In this document: positions 33,215 to 44,303 of the stretch, piece by piece
How the letters are laid out: every line of letters starts with the position of its first letter
Numbering within the stretch: the first letter of the stretch is position 1
From: Alopecurus myosuroides
Lineage: Eukaryota > Streptophyta > Magnoliopsida > Poales > Poaceae
Direction: 5' to 3'
Assembly: GCA_028641055.1 (NCBI GenBank)
Contig: CM054062.1
Span: 179,634,726-179,698,725, forward strand
Length of the DNA stretch: 64,000 bases
The notes under the pieces: generated by a model
What the model was told of the DNA's origin: nothing
Databases searched by the model: none
Seen by the model: only the letters and a program-made list of their open reading frames with translations
Made by a program: the position numbers and the translations under genes

Positions 33215-35870
33215 CATACCTAGCTACATGTGGTTTTAAGCGCCGCTCCAAGTAAATTTCTCATGTGCTACCTTTAAAACTTTCAAAATTATTCCTGTTT
33301 TTGCCACTGTTTTAGCTCATGATGACGTGAATAGAGAATCTTCATCTCACTTGTTGATTGGACTTTACACACATAGAATAGTGGCTTCATCCGCTTATCC
33401 AAATGATAGAAGAGCTGTCAGCGGGGTGCCCAGCCCCAAAATTGGTTTACTATAAAATTCTCTTCAGTATTTTTGCCCCTTATTTATCAGTCAAAGCATA
33501 ATTGTGTAAACAAAAGAGAAAGAGGGATGACCTTCTATACCAGATGCGTCCTTCAATGGGAGCCGCTCTTGTGAAGTCTAGTTGGCTTGTGACGCACTGT
33601 ATTTTCTGTTTACCATTCATTAACATAAGCATACACCTCTCTACAAAAAAAATGTTTTCAATACCTCTGTTTAATAAAATAAAAAGCTCTCGCACATGAG
33701 TTAATCCCTTCTTCCCTCTGCGAAGGGCCTTTATTTTACTTTTATGTTGAGTCTCCATCTTCTAACTTTATGCACTGTTGAGAGAGCATAGTTGCCATTC
33801 ATAGTTTAATGTTCATTTGTCCTAGAAACTATTATTAATTGATTCATGATGTGTTGTTATTTGATCTCAAATTATCTGTTCTAGTCATCCACTTGAACTT
33901 TGAAGGTGTCCTGGCATTTATGTTTTGCCCCACTCTTAAGGACAAGCGAAATATAACTTTGCTTTGTTTTCTCTATGCTCGAAACAAACGTATAACTTTC
34001 AGGTGCATTATTATTCATGATCTTTTATTTGTGTTACTTTTCATGATGCAAGGTGATTGCTAAGTTTCATTGTTAAAATTATATCTATCATGCCCGTGTT
34101 TAAAGTACTATGATCTCAGCATACATATGCTTTTACAATTTAGATGATCAAGTTTATGTTGGTAGCATGTCACCTCAGAAATTATTTGTATTTATCGTTT
34201 ACCTACTCGAGGACGAGTAGGAACTAAGCTTGGGGATGTTGATACGTCATAAACGTATCCATAATTTCTGATGTTCCATGTTGTTTTCATGCCATATTCT
34301 ACATGTTTCCTTTACACTTTATGCCATTTTTATCGATTTCCTAGGACTAACCTATTGACAAGATGCCACAGAGCCAGTTCCTGTTTTCTGTTGTTTTTAG
34401 TTTCGGAAAAGTTGTTCTGGAAATATTCTCGGAATTGGATGATTCGAAGCCCGGAGGTCTTAGAAAGTCGTCGCACAAACGGAGTCCGGAGGGGAGCCAC
34501 ATGGGCCCCACACCATGGGTGGGCACCCCCTGGCCACGCCCAGGGGTGGTGTGGCCCCTGGCTTCCCACCGATGTTGCGCTCGTGCCTATATAGTCCCCT
34601 CGAAGGGTTAATCCTAAAGACCCAAGTCTTTTCCACCAAAAAGATCCGCAACCGCCGTCATCGGCAACCCTAGTTTGGTAGGGTTCTGGAGCTCTCCCCG
34701 GCACCCTGCCGGGAGGGGGGATCATCGCCGGAGGGATCTACACCACCATGCTCGCCTCCGGAATGATGCGTGAGTAGTTCATCCTTGTACTACGGGTCCA
34801 TAGGAGTAGCTAGATGGTTGTTCTCTCCTCTTTATGCCTCATGTTTAGATCTTATGAGCTGCCCTACATGAGCAAGATCATCTTATTGTAATGCTACATG
34901 TTGTGTTTGCTGGGATCCGATGAATATTGAATGCTATGTCCAATGATTATCAGTCTATCATGTTTTGTTCATGTGTATGTTATTTATGATCTTGCATGCT
35001 CTCCGTTGTTAGTAGATGCTCTGGCCAAGTAGATGCTAGTGACTTTAAGAGGGAGTATTTAAGCTCGATAGTGGGTTCATGTCTCCCTTTCACTCACGCT
35101 CGAGTGGCAGAAACGTAAACGGGTGGGGGATGTGTTGTTGCCACTAGGGAGAAAACAACAATGCTTTGTCTAAGGATGATGTTATTGTTTACATTACACA
35201 CTTTGCTTACTGCGATTATCTGTTGCTTGCAACTTAATACCCAAGGTTTGCTCGGATGACATTCTGAGGGTGGATTATTAGTCATAGATGCAGTTGGATG
35301 ACGGTCTATGTATCTTGTTGTAATGCCCGCATGAATCACATAGTAATCATCATGTCATGCATATGCACTACGGTGCAGACTTTATATCTGTCAATTGCCC
35401 ATCTATAATTTGTTCACCATAGATGCTATCTATCTGTTTTGGAGAAACACCTATAGTAAACTATGGACCCCGGTCCATTTTCCTCATACTGATAATACAA
35501 CCACTGCAATCTATGTTTTCATAGTGTTCTTACTGTTTTCCTACTGCCATCACTGTTCTCTTTTCATCTACTGCAAACAAGTAATGTTTTCCACACCATA
35601 TGTTTAACCTCTTTGTTTTCAGCAAAACCGGTGAGATTAACAACCTCACTGCCTCGTTGGGGCAAAGTGATTTGATTGTGTCGTGTAGGTTCCACGTTGC
35701 TTCTGAACCGGTAGTGTGCCCTGCCACCTCAGCTGCATCAACCTTCGGAAGTGATTTCTTTCTCCTACTGGTCTATTCAACTTTGGTTTCTTTCTGAGGG
35801 AAAACTTGTTGTTGTGCTCTTCATACCTTCCTCTTCGGGTCTCCCAACGAGTGCAAGATCTGCACCATCA
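33215..35870 (+). mobile_element. 5'-truncated Athila-like element 4 (internal end plus 3' LTR)
   Basis: 33215-34239 is the 3' end of the internal region, homologous in reverse complement to 27461-28530 of element 3. It ends with the PPT-like AAGCTTGGGGATGT. The LTR follows at 34240-35870. Everything upstream (5' LTR, PBS and most of the internal part) is missing, and element 3 sits exactly at the break. No coding sequence of note remains. Confidence 0.8.
34240..35870 (+). repeat. 3' LTR of element 4
   Basis: This 1631-bp LTR starts TGATACGTCATAAACG and ends ATCTGCACCATCA. It is the inverted counterpart of the LTR at 31611-33214, about 1 kb away. A TATA-like CTATATAGTCC is at about 34588-34598. 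Confidence 0.85.
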
Positions 35871-35927
35871 TGCTCTTCATACCTTCCTCTTGGGTTCTCC
35901 GAACGAGTGCAAGCTCCTGCACCATGA
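35815..35927 (+). repeat. Tandem duplication of the LTR terminus
   Basis: The last 56 bp of the LTR (35815-35870, TGCTCTTCATACC...GCACCATCA) are repeated immediately as 35871-35927 with a few substitutions (ending GCACCATGA). Confidence 0.85.
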
Positions 35928-37300
35928 GGCCGTCACGGTGGTGTGGACGGATTTCCTCCTCCACCGCTGCACCTACTCCACGTTGGCCCGGTCGCCGGAT
36001 CCGGGGATGGTGGCACCCGGTCTATGCTTTCCAGCCGCCGAAACAACCACCGTTGCCTCCCCCGGCGAGCGTCCTCCTCTAGCACCACTGCGGAAGACGG
36101 CGAGGATGGCCCCATCCGGTTAGAGCAGGTCACCCTCCAAGTGCCTCGTCCTCTGGATCCACCCATGTTGCCTCCCTCTCCTTTGTACATGTCCTCGAGC
36201 AAGCAGGGGCATGGAGGCCTCGATCTCCACTGCAGCCTCAGGCATGGAAAATATATGGCTTGGTGCACCGCCTCTCCCAGATCTGGACGAGCTTGACAGC
36301 CTCGGACTGGATCTAACCTCCATAGGCCCAGATCTAAGCTCATCTATTTTTTTGTCTCGATTTTGGATTTGTTAATATTGGATTTGAGAATTTTCTATGA
36401 AATTCCATTTTTGTGTACCTTTTTTCATGTCTGTCCCCTGTATTGATCAGAGGTGACATTCGACATACGTTGTATATTCTTGAATGTGTCGATAGGGCTT
36501 CTACCGAGCCCTGGGGCTATCCTTTTTTCATCCAATATACTTCTCTTAGTTCCTTTCCATTTGTTTAGATATATGCATTTTTTGTTTGAATTTGTGATGA
36601 AGCAATGATGCGTGTATGAAACTGTTTGTGGCATTTTCTTTCATGTTCTCCCAATATTCGGGAGAAAGGTTTATGTTTATTCAATGTTATATCAAGGTTT
36701 CTTGGATAGGGTTGAATCTACCTATGTTAAATATTGATATATTTTTGAATTTCTCTTTGCATAATTTTTCGGTCTGTAAATATGTGTGAAGACTATATGG
36801 AATTTTCAGTGCAGTTTCAGAGATGATTTATCAAATTTTCAGTGCAGATTCAGATATGGTTTAGTGCAGTTTCAGTCCAGTTTCACGGATGATTTCGGTG
36901 GAGGCACCTGTATATAATTGAATGTATTGTATGGCATGTAAAAAGACTTGGTTCAATTTGTGGGATTTTTTTCTTGAAAAATTGTTGTGAACCTTGTACG
37001 AAATAATTAGTAAAACCTACATGTTAATCAAATCTCTTTAGTTATGTGAGATCTGGAAAAAATATGTTCATGTTCTTTGAATCAAATCTGAAACATATTT
37101 TGGTACTGAATTATTGTTCGGAAAAATATTTCGTTGAATTAATATCCCTCTAATCATAAGCAATTGTTTCATTGAATTAATCCGGGTGCGATTAGAAAAA
37201 GGTTTCCCTCTCGGAAGGAAACGGAAGGGCAAAACGAGTTCACGCGAAAGCGTCACATGGTGGGCTCGTGCGCAAGGAACCAGACGGAGGGAGTATATGT
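35928..37300. other. Unassigned sequence
   Basis: 35928-36330 is GC-rich with short frames on both strands that do not resemble a known protein. 36330-37300 is AT-rich with no frame of interest. The motif ACGGAGGGAGTA near 37286 looks like one end of a Stowaway MITE but has no partner. I see no gene here. Confidence 0.5.
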
Positions 37301-37722
37301 ATTTCTTTTTAGATTCGTTTTTTGAAAACGAAATATGTTTAGAACCGTAATTCGGAATTAGGAACCGTTTTTATATTTCAGCTCCTCGCGTCGAGATCTT
37401 CGAAACTAGATCCCATGTTGATAGGTTTCGAGAAACTTTTTTTTGCACTTTGTACACCCTGTTTTTTATACTTTATACTTTCGGTAGCACGCGCGTGTGT
37501 ACACCATGTATATCCAGTAGCACGATGCTCGTCTTCGCCTCAGTATTTTTTTACGGCTCGGCTTCGCCTCGATAACCATTTATAGAGATCTTGAAGGGGG
37601 TTCATAGCTCATTGTGCGCATTGGTCGAAGCGTGCATCTGTCATAGTGCGTGCTACGGCTTGGCGTTGCCTCGTACTACCGCTCGGCTTTGCCTTGAACA
37701 AAACGCCTATGACGTTTTATCT

Positions 37723-37926
37723 AAAAAGTACACATGTGTTGTATCTGAAAAGTATAAAAAAGTTGTTACTGAAAGTATACAAACATTGTTTCTGAAAGTA
37801 TACATGTTGTATGTGAAAGTACAAAAAAAATTGCTACTAAAAGTATACAAACAATGTTCTAAAAGTATACATGTTGTATGTGAAAGTATAAAAAAATTGC
37901 TACTGAAAGTATACAAAAACTGTTCT
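37723..37926 (+). repeat. Higher-order tandem repeat, three units of about 67 bp
   Basis: The units are 37723-37793, 37794-37860 and 37861-37926. Each is made of three 21-25 bp subunits in the same order: one with GTATACATGTTGTATGT, one with AAAAAATTGCTACT and one with GTATACAAACAATGTTCT. All subunits share a GAAAGTAtAcA-type start. Confidence 0.85.
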
Positions 37927-37939
37927 GAAAAGTATACGC

Positions 37940-38190
37940 ACGGTGTACCTAGGTGTACATCCGCCTGGACGTACATCCACCTGGGTGTACGTCGGCCCTT
38001 CACTGGGTGTACAAACGGCTGAGTGTACATCCGCCTGGTTGTACATCCACATGCATCTGGGTGTACAACCGTCTGGACGTACACCCGTGTTGCACGTGGG
38101 TGTACGTCAGCACTGCACTTTGGATGTACTTCGTTCACTACACCTGGACGTACATCTGTGTGTAACTGGGCGTACATCCGTGTTGATTCT
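37940..38190 (+). repeat. Degenerate GTGTACATCC/CTGGACGTAC tandem array
   Basis: More than a dozen variants of CTGGgTGTACaTCCgC with variable 16-25 bp spacing give low-complexity ORFs in several frames. It is too irregular for a classical satellite and has no CRISPR-like spacing. Confidence 0.8.
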
Positions 38191-38333
38191 GAGTGTAAAA
38201 AAAGGTTTCTCGAAACCTATCAACATGAGATCTAGTTTTGAAGATCTCGACGTGAGGATCTCAAATATGAAAACGGTTCGTAATTTCGAAATATGGTTCA
38301 CGAGATATTTTATTTTAAAAAAGAAATCACGAA

Positions 38334-39259
38334 ATAAATGTGTTCACACCCCACAGCCCGTACGTGAGTGGGAAAGGGAAAATCCCTCCAAAACTCTATG
38401 GTGGTGACACTTGTCACGCATGCGGTCACCCTGTGGAGGCTAGGAGGAAATAGAATATGACAAGTGTCGCGTCCACAGCGCGCGCGGAGTGACCTTCCGG
38501 AAGACTTCTCTTTTTCATCCAATTAATCTCCTACAAAGTCTTTAGAAATCATTTTCTTAGGAATCTTCAAATATTAGTTCTGTGATATATACCGAAAAAG
38601 CAGAAACAAAACATTTGAAAAACATGAAAATATGAGGGGCATTCTGTAAGATGTAGTGGACTTGAGAAATGACAAAGGATAGAGGCAAAAGGTTATTTCA
38701 GGAAAAATTGTAGCACGAATCTCCAAGTTTTGTACGTCATAGATAGTGCGGGGGCTAACTTACATGTGGAGTTGCATTTTCCGTTCGTCGTACACAGATG
38801 TGTATGCTTGCTTGGAGATTCTATAGCTCGGAGGAGATTGCCTTGTACAGGTCTTCAGTCATGCGTAGGCGCTCGAGCAACCAAGACCAAAGAAGTCGCG
38901 CACACCATCATGCCACGGAGCGCGACCTCGCGCGTTTTCCGATCTCGCGGCCGCAGCTCGGCCGAGTTGGGCAGTGTACCACTGGTAGCTTCGAATCTGT
39001 AGTCGATTTCTTCCGTGTATTTCTGCAATGATCTACGCGGGAGGTTGAGGATCGTATTTAGGGAACTTTTCTTTTGGCTAAATTAGATCTAATCGATGGA
39101 ACGGGAGAATTCAAAATTCGTAATCTATACTATATGAACCGATCAGATCTTTGATCTAAACCGGGTGTCGCGCCCCCGAGGAGAAGAGATAAATCTTTCC
39201 GGGGACGGCGCGTTGCTAAAGTGGTGGAGAAACCTAGTATCGGCGCCATGAGGCTAACT
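38334..39259. other. Unassigned; possibly the leader of a minus-strand Copia remnant
   Basis: 38334-38720 has no recognisable feature beyond GTGACACTTGTCAC-type short palindromes. 38720-39259 would be the leader downstream (on the minus strand) of the PBS at 39260-39270, but no gag frame is visible. Confidence 0.4.
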
Positions 39260-39414
39260 GCTCTAATACCGTGTGAAAATTATAGAACCCTAAAAATTGT
39301 TGTGTATTGATTGAGCCCTCATATGGTGTATATAAAGAGTTACAGAAGGTACAGAGGATTAGAGTACAAGGCAAGTCATACTCAAACTGAATCTATCCTA
39401 ACCCGTGTTGTACA
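39260..39414 (-). repeat. Short Copia-type LTR with PBS (minus strand)
   Basis: On the minus strand a candidate LTR runs from TGTACAACACGGG (39414) to AATTTTCACA (39272). It is followed one base later by GGTATTAGAGC (39270-39260), one mismatch from the Copia GGTATCAGAGC PBS for initiator tRNA-Met. About 143 bp is short even for a Copia LTR. No partner LTR was found and the far LTR boundary is uncertain. Confidence 0.45.
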
Positions 39415-39498
39415 TCTATTCTAACTGCATAAGGATTGATTTTTTTCTGCTAAGTTTATTGTTTATGTTAATTTGTTCGTCTTCTTCGATCCCTACCA

Positions 39499-41617
39499 TC
39501 TATATCTCTTATAAAGCAAAACCTCACTAGGAGTCATTTATTATTTTTCTATCTTCACATGCAGCCCATCCACGTCACCTTTAAATCTAGACCATACACT
39601 TCTCACCGCTAGCTGTCCATTCATCCGAGCAGACACGTACCTGATAGTGCACAAACTTGACCCAGTCTTCGCGTGACCGTACACGTCTCCGTTAATCCTA
39701 GCAAGGCACCCCAGGTAAAGAAAAAGAGCAGGCACACACACGACCGTGCACAAAAGTTCACCGAACCTTTGGTCCCTCATTTATTTTTCCCCTCCAACCG
39801 TACACATTCATGGATCTGGTAAGTAAATCTTTTCAACCGTTCCGTATTCGTCTTCTCCTCCATAAGCCTTCCCCAAATCAACGGTGGACATGGATCACGC
39901 CGCTCGCCCAGATTGATGCAGCCTCCCCGGATGCCATTCTTTCATGTCCGTCTTTCCTCGTCGCATACCACAACATAGTTTGCCGCCAGCTAGAACTCCC
40001 GGACGGCGTATGCATCCGCACTTCATACTTTCCCCTCGACCTCACCCATGGGCCATGGCAGCCTTACCCTATCTTTCCGCACACCTCAGCCCGACCCCTT
40101 AGCGACAGAGACCGACCTCTCCACCAATATCATCTCTCCTCCTCTGCCCCTCCACTTCACCGGTGGCCCGTGATGTCATCGCCAGTTTCGCCTCCATTGC
40201 TCTCGACGGGCACTCATGCATTGGTTAGTGACAATTAATCCTCTTTCATTTCCTATGTTAGTAACTGATAATGATTACTCATGCTCCAATTGTTTCTGAC
40301 TTTTCGTTTCTAGGCACTATGTACATATTTCTGCTTGCTTCCTATAAATTGGTCTGCTCACGGCTTGTTATCGTCAGTCTCAGGTGCATTTTGCTCATAT
40401 TCGTCATGTCGCTTGGTTTTTCAATTTTTTAGCTTCTCAAATATTCTTTAACTGCTGTACAACAGGGGTCATGTTGACTACCCTCTTCAGCCCCAACCCT
40501 ACCGTCTCTTCATTTTTCTAAGGATTTCACAGAAGAAAATCTGGAGAGCACCATGTTGATAAACGTACGTACCTATCTATTTTTCAAGTTTCTTTCTCTT
40601 TAGGTAAACCAACGGAATATTATTTGGTGCCCTATGTGGTCTGATGAGCTTCCATGTTTTTCTATTAAAGTACCTTTTCTCTGTGGGTAAACGCTTGATT
40701 TTTTTCGTACAGGTTTTTTTCTAGGAGCCAGCATAGCCTGTAAGTTCATGTCTCCCTTTTTCCTATGAATATTGTACTATACAGTTTCCCGTACATTTTC
40801 TCCCGTTTCACTTTGACCTCTCAATTTATCCAGCAATACTATCTTACTCACTATACCATGGATGGTTTCTTCACACATATTTTCTAAAATTGGTTGTACC
40901 TTTGGTTCCATGGATCAGCTCATTAACCCCTGCTCAAGTGGGCTGCTCATATTGAACATTCTATATACAAATTCATCTTCCATTCCACAAACATTTTTCT
41001 CTCGGTGAAGGCATGTACAGTTAGCAGGAAGAAAATAGCTATGTATACTGACGCATTGTTCTTTTCTCAACTCAGCATGCCTATGTTATTTACAAAATGC
41101 ACTCCTATTTTTCTACAGAAGGAACCTGGCAGAAATATTCAACTCTCATTCAATCGTTCATCAAGAGAAGCTCATAAAAACTATTGGGGGATTCTTCAAA
41201 TATGAAGAGTACTACAAAGACACTTGCGTTTTCCACTTTCAATGGCGGCGACACACATACAGAAACCACCACGCAACTATCCAAGGATCATCAATTTAGA
41301 GGCGCCAAGTATATCTTCAAGTACATCAAAAAGGGTTATTTTACATAGGCAGACTTTTTTTACACACATTATTCTTTGTCCAATTGTTCTAGCTGAAGAA
41401 GCTACCCACCTCCACAACTGAAGATTATTTTACACACATTATTCTTATATTATATCCAATAAATTCTCCCATTTATATGTAATCAAATAATGATATATGT
41501 ATCTCTCGCATTTGAGTACTCATACTATCAATATATGCATTACTCTTCGATACATCTAAATATACTATATATGTAATACAACAAATACCTGCCGCAACGC
41601 GCGGAGAATTCTTCTAG
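39499..41617 (+). mobile_element. Non-autonomous Helitron
   Basis: The element starts TCTATATCTCTTATAAAGC (5' TC preceded by A at 39498). It ends GCCGCAACGCGCGGAGAATTCTTCTAG followed by T (41618). The 3' end has a CCGC/GCGG stem (41592-41604) ten bases before CTAG. Insertion between A and T, TC...CTAG termini and a subterminal hairpin are the Helitron signature. Its 2.1 kb has no Rep/helicase frame. Frames near 39810-40240 are short, Pro/Ser-rich and unassigned, perhaps captured sequence. Confidence 0.8.
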
Positions 41618-41704
41618 TTTTTACTATATGAAGGAGTCGTTTTTATCAAAACAAAAGTCATCATTGAGTACGTATTAATAACCTTCTATTACGGTCACTA
41701 GTAA
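41618..41704. other. Spacer between Helitron and PIF element
   Basis: This 87-bp AT-rich spacer holds no recognisable feature. It ends in TAA next to the PIF element, as expected for a Harbinger target site. Confidence 0.5.
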
Positions 41705-44166
41705 GGGCATCTCCAGCCGTCCCCCCCAGAACCCCCCAAGCGGCGTTTTTCGCGCCGTTTCGCGCCAGTCGCCCCCCCAGGATCCGGTTTAGCGCCGCTT
41801 TCCTCCGTTTTTAGCGCCGTTTCGCGCCGCCGAACCCAGGCCGAACCCAGCGCGCTGGGTTCGGCTTTGGGGGGCGAAATGCGCGCGTGGGCCACAACTG
41901 TCGGCGACGGAAGACGATTTCCCTCCTTTTTTCGGCGTTTCCCTCCACTTTCCCCCTTCATGTATGTCTCCCCCCCACTCCATTCCCGCCATCCCCCACC
42001 CGTCCCCGAGATCTAGACGCCATGGCTCCCGCACGATTTACAGGACCCCGCGCCGCCGCTACCGCCATATCCATTCCCGCCGCCGCCAATCTTGGCAAGA
42101 AGCCACGCAAGCCGAGAGCGCCGAAGGAGAAGCCGCCCGGCATGACCAACAAGGAGTGGACCGCCGAGAGAGCGCGCCTGGAAACGGCCAACATCAAACG
42201 CCGGGGGAGGGAGGCGGTGCAGCGGCAGAGGCAGCTGATGGCGCAGCTGCATGCGGAGGAGCAGGCCGCCGCCGAGGAAGAGGAGTTGGAGGACGAGGTC
42301 GCGCCGGACGAGCCGCCTACTCCGGTCGCAGCCGCAGCGCCGCTCGCCAAGCGGAAGAGCCCATTCGGCCCCGTCTTCGCCGGATGGAAGCAGTTGTCGT
42401 CGCCGTCGCCACGCATGTCCCCGCACCCGACGCCTGCGTGGTTCGTCGAAGGCGACTCCCTGGGAGGTTTCAACCCCAACCTCACCTTCCCCTACCACCC
42501 GCTGATGATGTATGGCGCGTCGCCGGGCTACGCAGCTTCCCCGTCCCACCGCCGTGCGATCATGGCCGGACTTCAGCCCCAGGACAGCAGCTACATGGAG
42601 GAGATCATCGTGGCCGGCACGATGGCGACGGCGGCGAGCCCTGGCTTCCTCGAGCAGAGCGGGGAATTCTTCACGCATGGAGGTGGCGAAGGGTGCTCTG
42701 CGGGCACGCAGGCGACGGAGGTGCAGGGCGACGAAGACGAGGTGGACGAGACGCCGGTGGCGTCAGAGGGGCCAGATCCGGTCGGCGAAGGCCGAAAGCG
42801 TCGTGGTCCTGGCCATCCCCGCAAGGAACCCAAGGTACCCCCGTCCCCCGTCGAGCCTCGCATCAAGTGGTTGAACAGGGAGGACGTCCTCCTCGCCGAG
42901 GCTTGGAAAACGATCAGCATGGACACGATCGTCGGCGCGAACCAGCACGTCGACAACTACTGGAAGCGGGTGAAGACTGCCTACGACGAGCGCCTGATGA
43001 TCGATCCCTACTACGCCTGTTGCATCACCGACCGCGGCCAGAAGGCCATGGCGAACCATTGGGCGAACATCCAGGCGTCCTACAACAAGTGGCACGGCAT
43101 CCAGGAGGAGATCTCGATGAGGCCGCAGAGCGGCGCCAACCGCGAGATGGAGATCGTCCGGATGCTCGAGGCGTACAAGAACGACGAGGGCTCCGACTTC
43201 AAGTTCCTCCACGTCTTCGTCGTCATCGAGAAGTGCGAGAAGTGGGCGGAGGTGCGGCGGTCGATCAGCAAGGGCAAGGAGTACGTTCCCGACGCGGTGG
43301 TTGCAGGCGCGTCCGAAGGGCGTCCGCCGATGGGCCACAAGAAAACCAAGTTGGCAAGGGACGGCGCGCCGGCAGCGGCAAAGCTCCAGGCGTCCATCGA
43401 GACCTGCATCGCCGACGCCCAGGCCCAGGCCGGCAAGAGGGAGGAGGTCGCCAAACAGCGATGGGCGGCGCTCATGGACAACTCGCAGGTCAAGCTCGAC
43501 CTCCTCAGGACTGGCACAACGGCGAAGAAGAGGAACAACGATCTCGCCTTCCTCACCGGCGGCGACCCGGCCGCGATGACCCCCGAGGTGAGAGTTTGGT
43601 TCCTGGCGCAGTGCAACCTCATCCTGACCGACATCAGCACGCCCCCGGTCCCGACTACGTCGTCTGGTGGCACCAGCTACACCACCGCGCCGACGAGCAC
43701 GCATGTCGACCTGGAGGATGCCGCGACCGTCGTCGACAAGGATGCCGAGCCCGTCGTCGACCTGGAGAATGACGCGCCCGTCATCGACAAGGATGCCGAG
43801 CCCGTCGTCTGCTCCGACGCCGTCATCGACCTGGAGGATGCTGCACCGAGCTCGCCGCCTGCTCCGACGCCGGCCGACGCGTCTGCCTGATCGCCTACGT
43901 TTGCCCACGTCGCGCGCGCCCGTCTGTGTGATTCGATTTAGACTCTATTTGATCGCCCACCTATGGCGTTTTTTGTAATATGATTGCCCAAAACCATGGC
44001 TGCCGTGATCGCCGAACTAGGACTCTATATTTTGGGGCGGGAAGATGAAGTTTCAAATGATATCGCCCCCCCCCCCGGTTTTGGTGCGGGGCGGCGCTTT
44101 CGCTAAAAAGCGCCGATCTGAAACCTTTGGGGGGGGGGGGGGGGGGCTGAACGACTGGAGATGCCC
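41705..44166 (+). mobile_element. PIF/Harbinger element carrying ORF1 only
   Basis: The terminal inverted repeats are GGGCATCTCCAGCCGT at 41705 and its complement ending GGAGATGCCC at 44166. The flanking triplets are TAA and TCA, close to the TTA/TAA TSD of PIF/Harbinger. Next to both TIRs lie C- or G-homopolymer tracts and CGGCG-rich sequence. The DDE transposase ORF (ORF2) that should accompany ORF1 is absent in 2462 bp, so the element would be mobilised in trans. Confidence 0.8.
42022..43890 (+). CDS. PIF/Harbinger ORF1: Myb/SANT-like (trihelix) DNA-binding protein
   Basis: This intact frame of 622 codons runs from the ATG at 42022, chosen because MAPARFTGPRAAAT follows GACGCC directly; the frame opens 45 codons earlier. 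In PIF elements ORF1 is a Myb/SANT-like DNA-binding protein that works with the transposase in the nucleus. Here a basic N-terminus with a charged coiled segment precedes the Myb/SANT-like region (about residues 245-330): KWLNREDVLLAEAWKTIS, NQHVDNYWKRVKTAYDE and MANHWANIQASYNKWHG. The second half (KCEKWAEVRRS, AKQRWAALMDNSQVKLDLLR) resembles the NAM-associated C-terminal domain. The C-terminus has DLEDAA/VVDKDAEP repeats. Grass homologues are often mislabelled glutathione S-transferase T3-like. GC content is very high, giving long shadow frames on both strands. Confidence 0.8.
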   Translation: MAPARFTGPRAAATAISIPAAANLGKKPRKPRAPKEKPPGMTNKEWTAERARLETANIKRRGREAVQRQRQLMAQLHAEEQAAAEEEELEDEVAPDEPPTPVAAAAPLAKRKSPFGPVFAGWKQLSSPSPRMSPHPTPAWFVEGDSLGGFNPNLTFPYHPLMMYGASPGYAASPSHRRAIMAGLQPQDSSYMEEIIVAGTMATAASPGFLEQSGEFFTHGGGEGCSAGTQATEVQGDEDEVDETPVASEGPDPVGEGRKRRGPGHPRKEPKVPPSPVEPRIKWLNREDVLLAEAWKTISMDTIVGANQHVDNYWKRVKTAYDERLMIDPYYACCITDRGQKAMANHWANIQASYNKWHGIQEEISMRPQSGANREMEIVRMLEAYKNDEGSDFKFLHVFVVIEKCEKWAEVRRSISKGKEYVPDAVVAGASEGRPPMGHKKTKLARDGAPAAAKLQASIETCIADAQAQAGKREEVAKQRWAALMDNSQVKLDLLRTGTTAKKRNNDLAFLTGGDPAAMTPEVRVWFLAQCNLILTDISTPPVPTTSSGGTSYTTAPTSTHVDLEDAATVVDKDAEPVVDLENDAPVIDKDAEPVVCSDAVIDLEDAAPSSPPAPTPADASA

Positions 44167-44291
44167 TCAACGTTGATAGCAGAAACAAGAACAACGTTCT
44201 GCCTGAAAGATCTTTTTGACTGGTGTTTTTTCTTTTTCTTTTTTGAGATAAACTGGCGGTTGTTAGAGGAGCTGTTTTGACCGCAAACTCG
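44167..44291. other. Spacer before LINE 1
   Basis: The sequence includes a T-rich stretch at 44225-44245 and the flank of the LINE target site. Nothing else is recognised. Confidence 0.5.
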
Positions 44292-44303
44292 ACGTGTACT
44301 ATT

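Larger units (their letters stand above)
37301..38333. mobile_element. Foldback-type element with internal tandem repeat arrays
   Basis: Arms at about 37301-37449 and 38192-38333 are inverted repeats, strongest over the inner 100 bp (shared CGTCGAGATCTTC, ATGTTGATAGGTTTCGAGAAA). Between them lie three repeats of CGGCTTCGCCTCG type (37520-37700), an AT-rich higher-order array (37723-37926) and a GC-richer GTGTAC/CGTACA array (about 37940-38190). No transposase is encoded and no TSD could be fixed. Long arms with internal arrays fit a foldback or Mutator-like non-autonomous element, but the class is not established. Confidence 0.6.

Noticed and set aside
35806..36123. 105-codon ORF as a gene
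   Set aside because: It starts in the LTR, crosses the tandem LTR duplication and resembles no protein.
37280..37300. Stowaway-like terminus ACGGAGGGAGTAT
   Set aside because: No partner CTCCCTCCGT end and no TA duplication were found nearby.
37723..38190. CRISPR-like regular repeats
   Set aside because: The repeats are tandem without unique spacers, in a plant nuclear sequence.
41964..43772. 602-codon plus-strand frame and 381-codon minus-strand frame overlapping the PIF ORF1
   Set aside because: Both are Arg/Pro-rich shadows of a very GC-rich true frame; they contain no domain.
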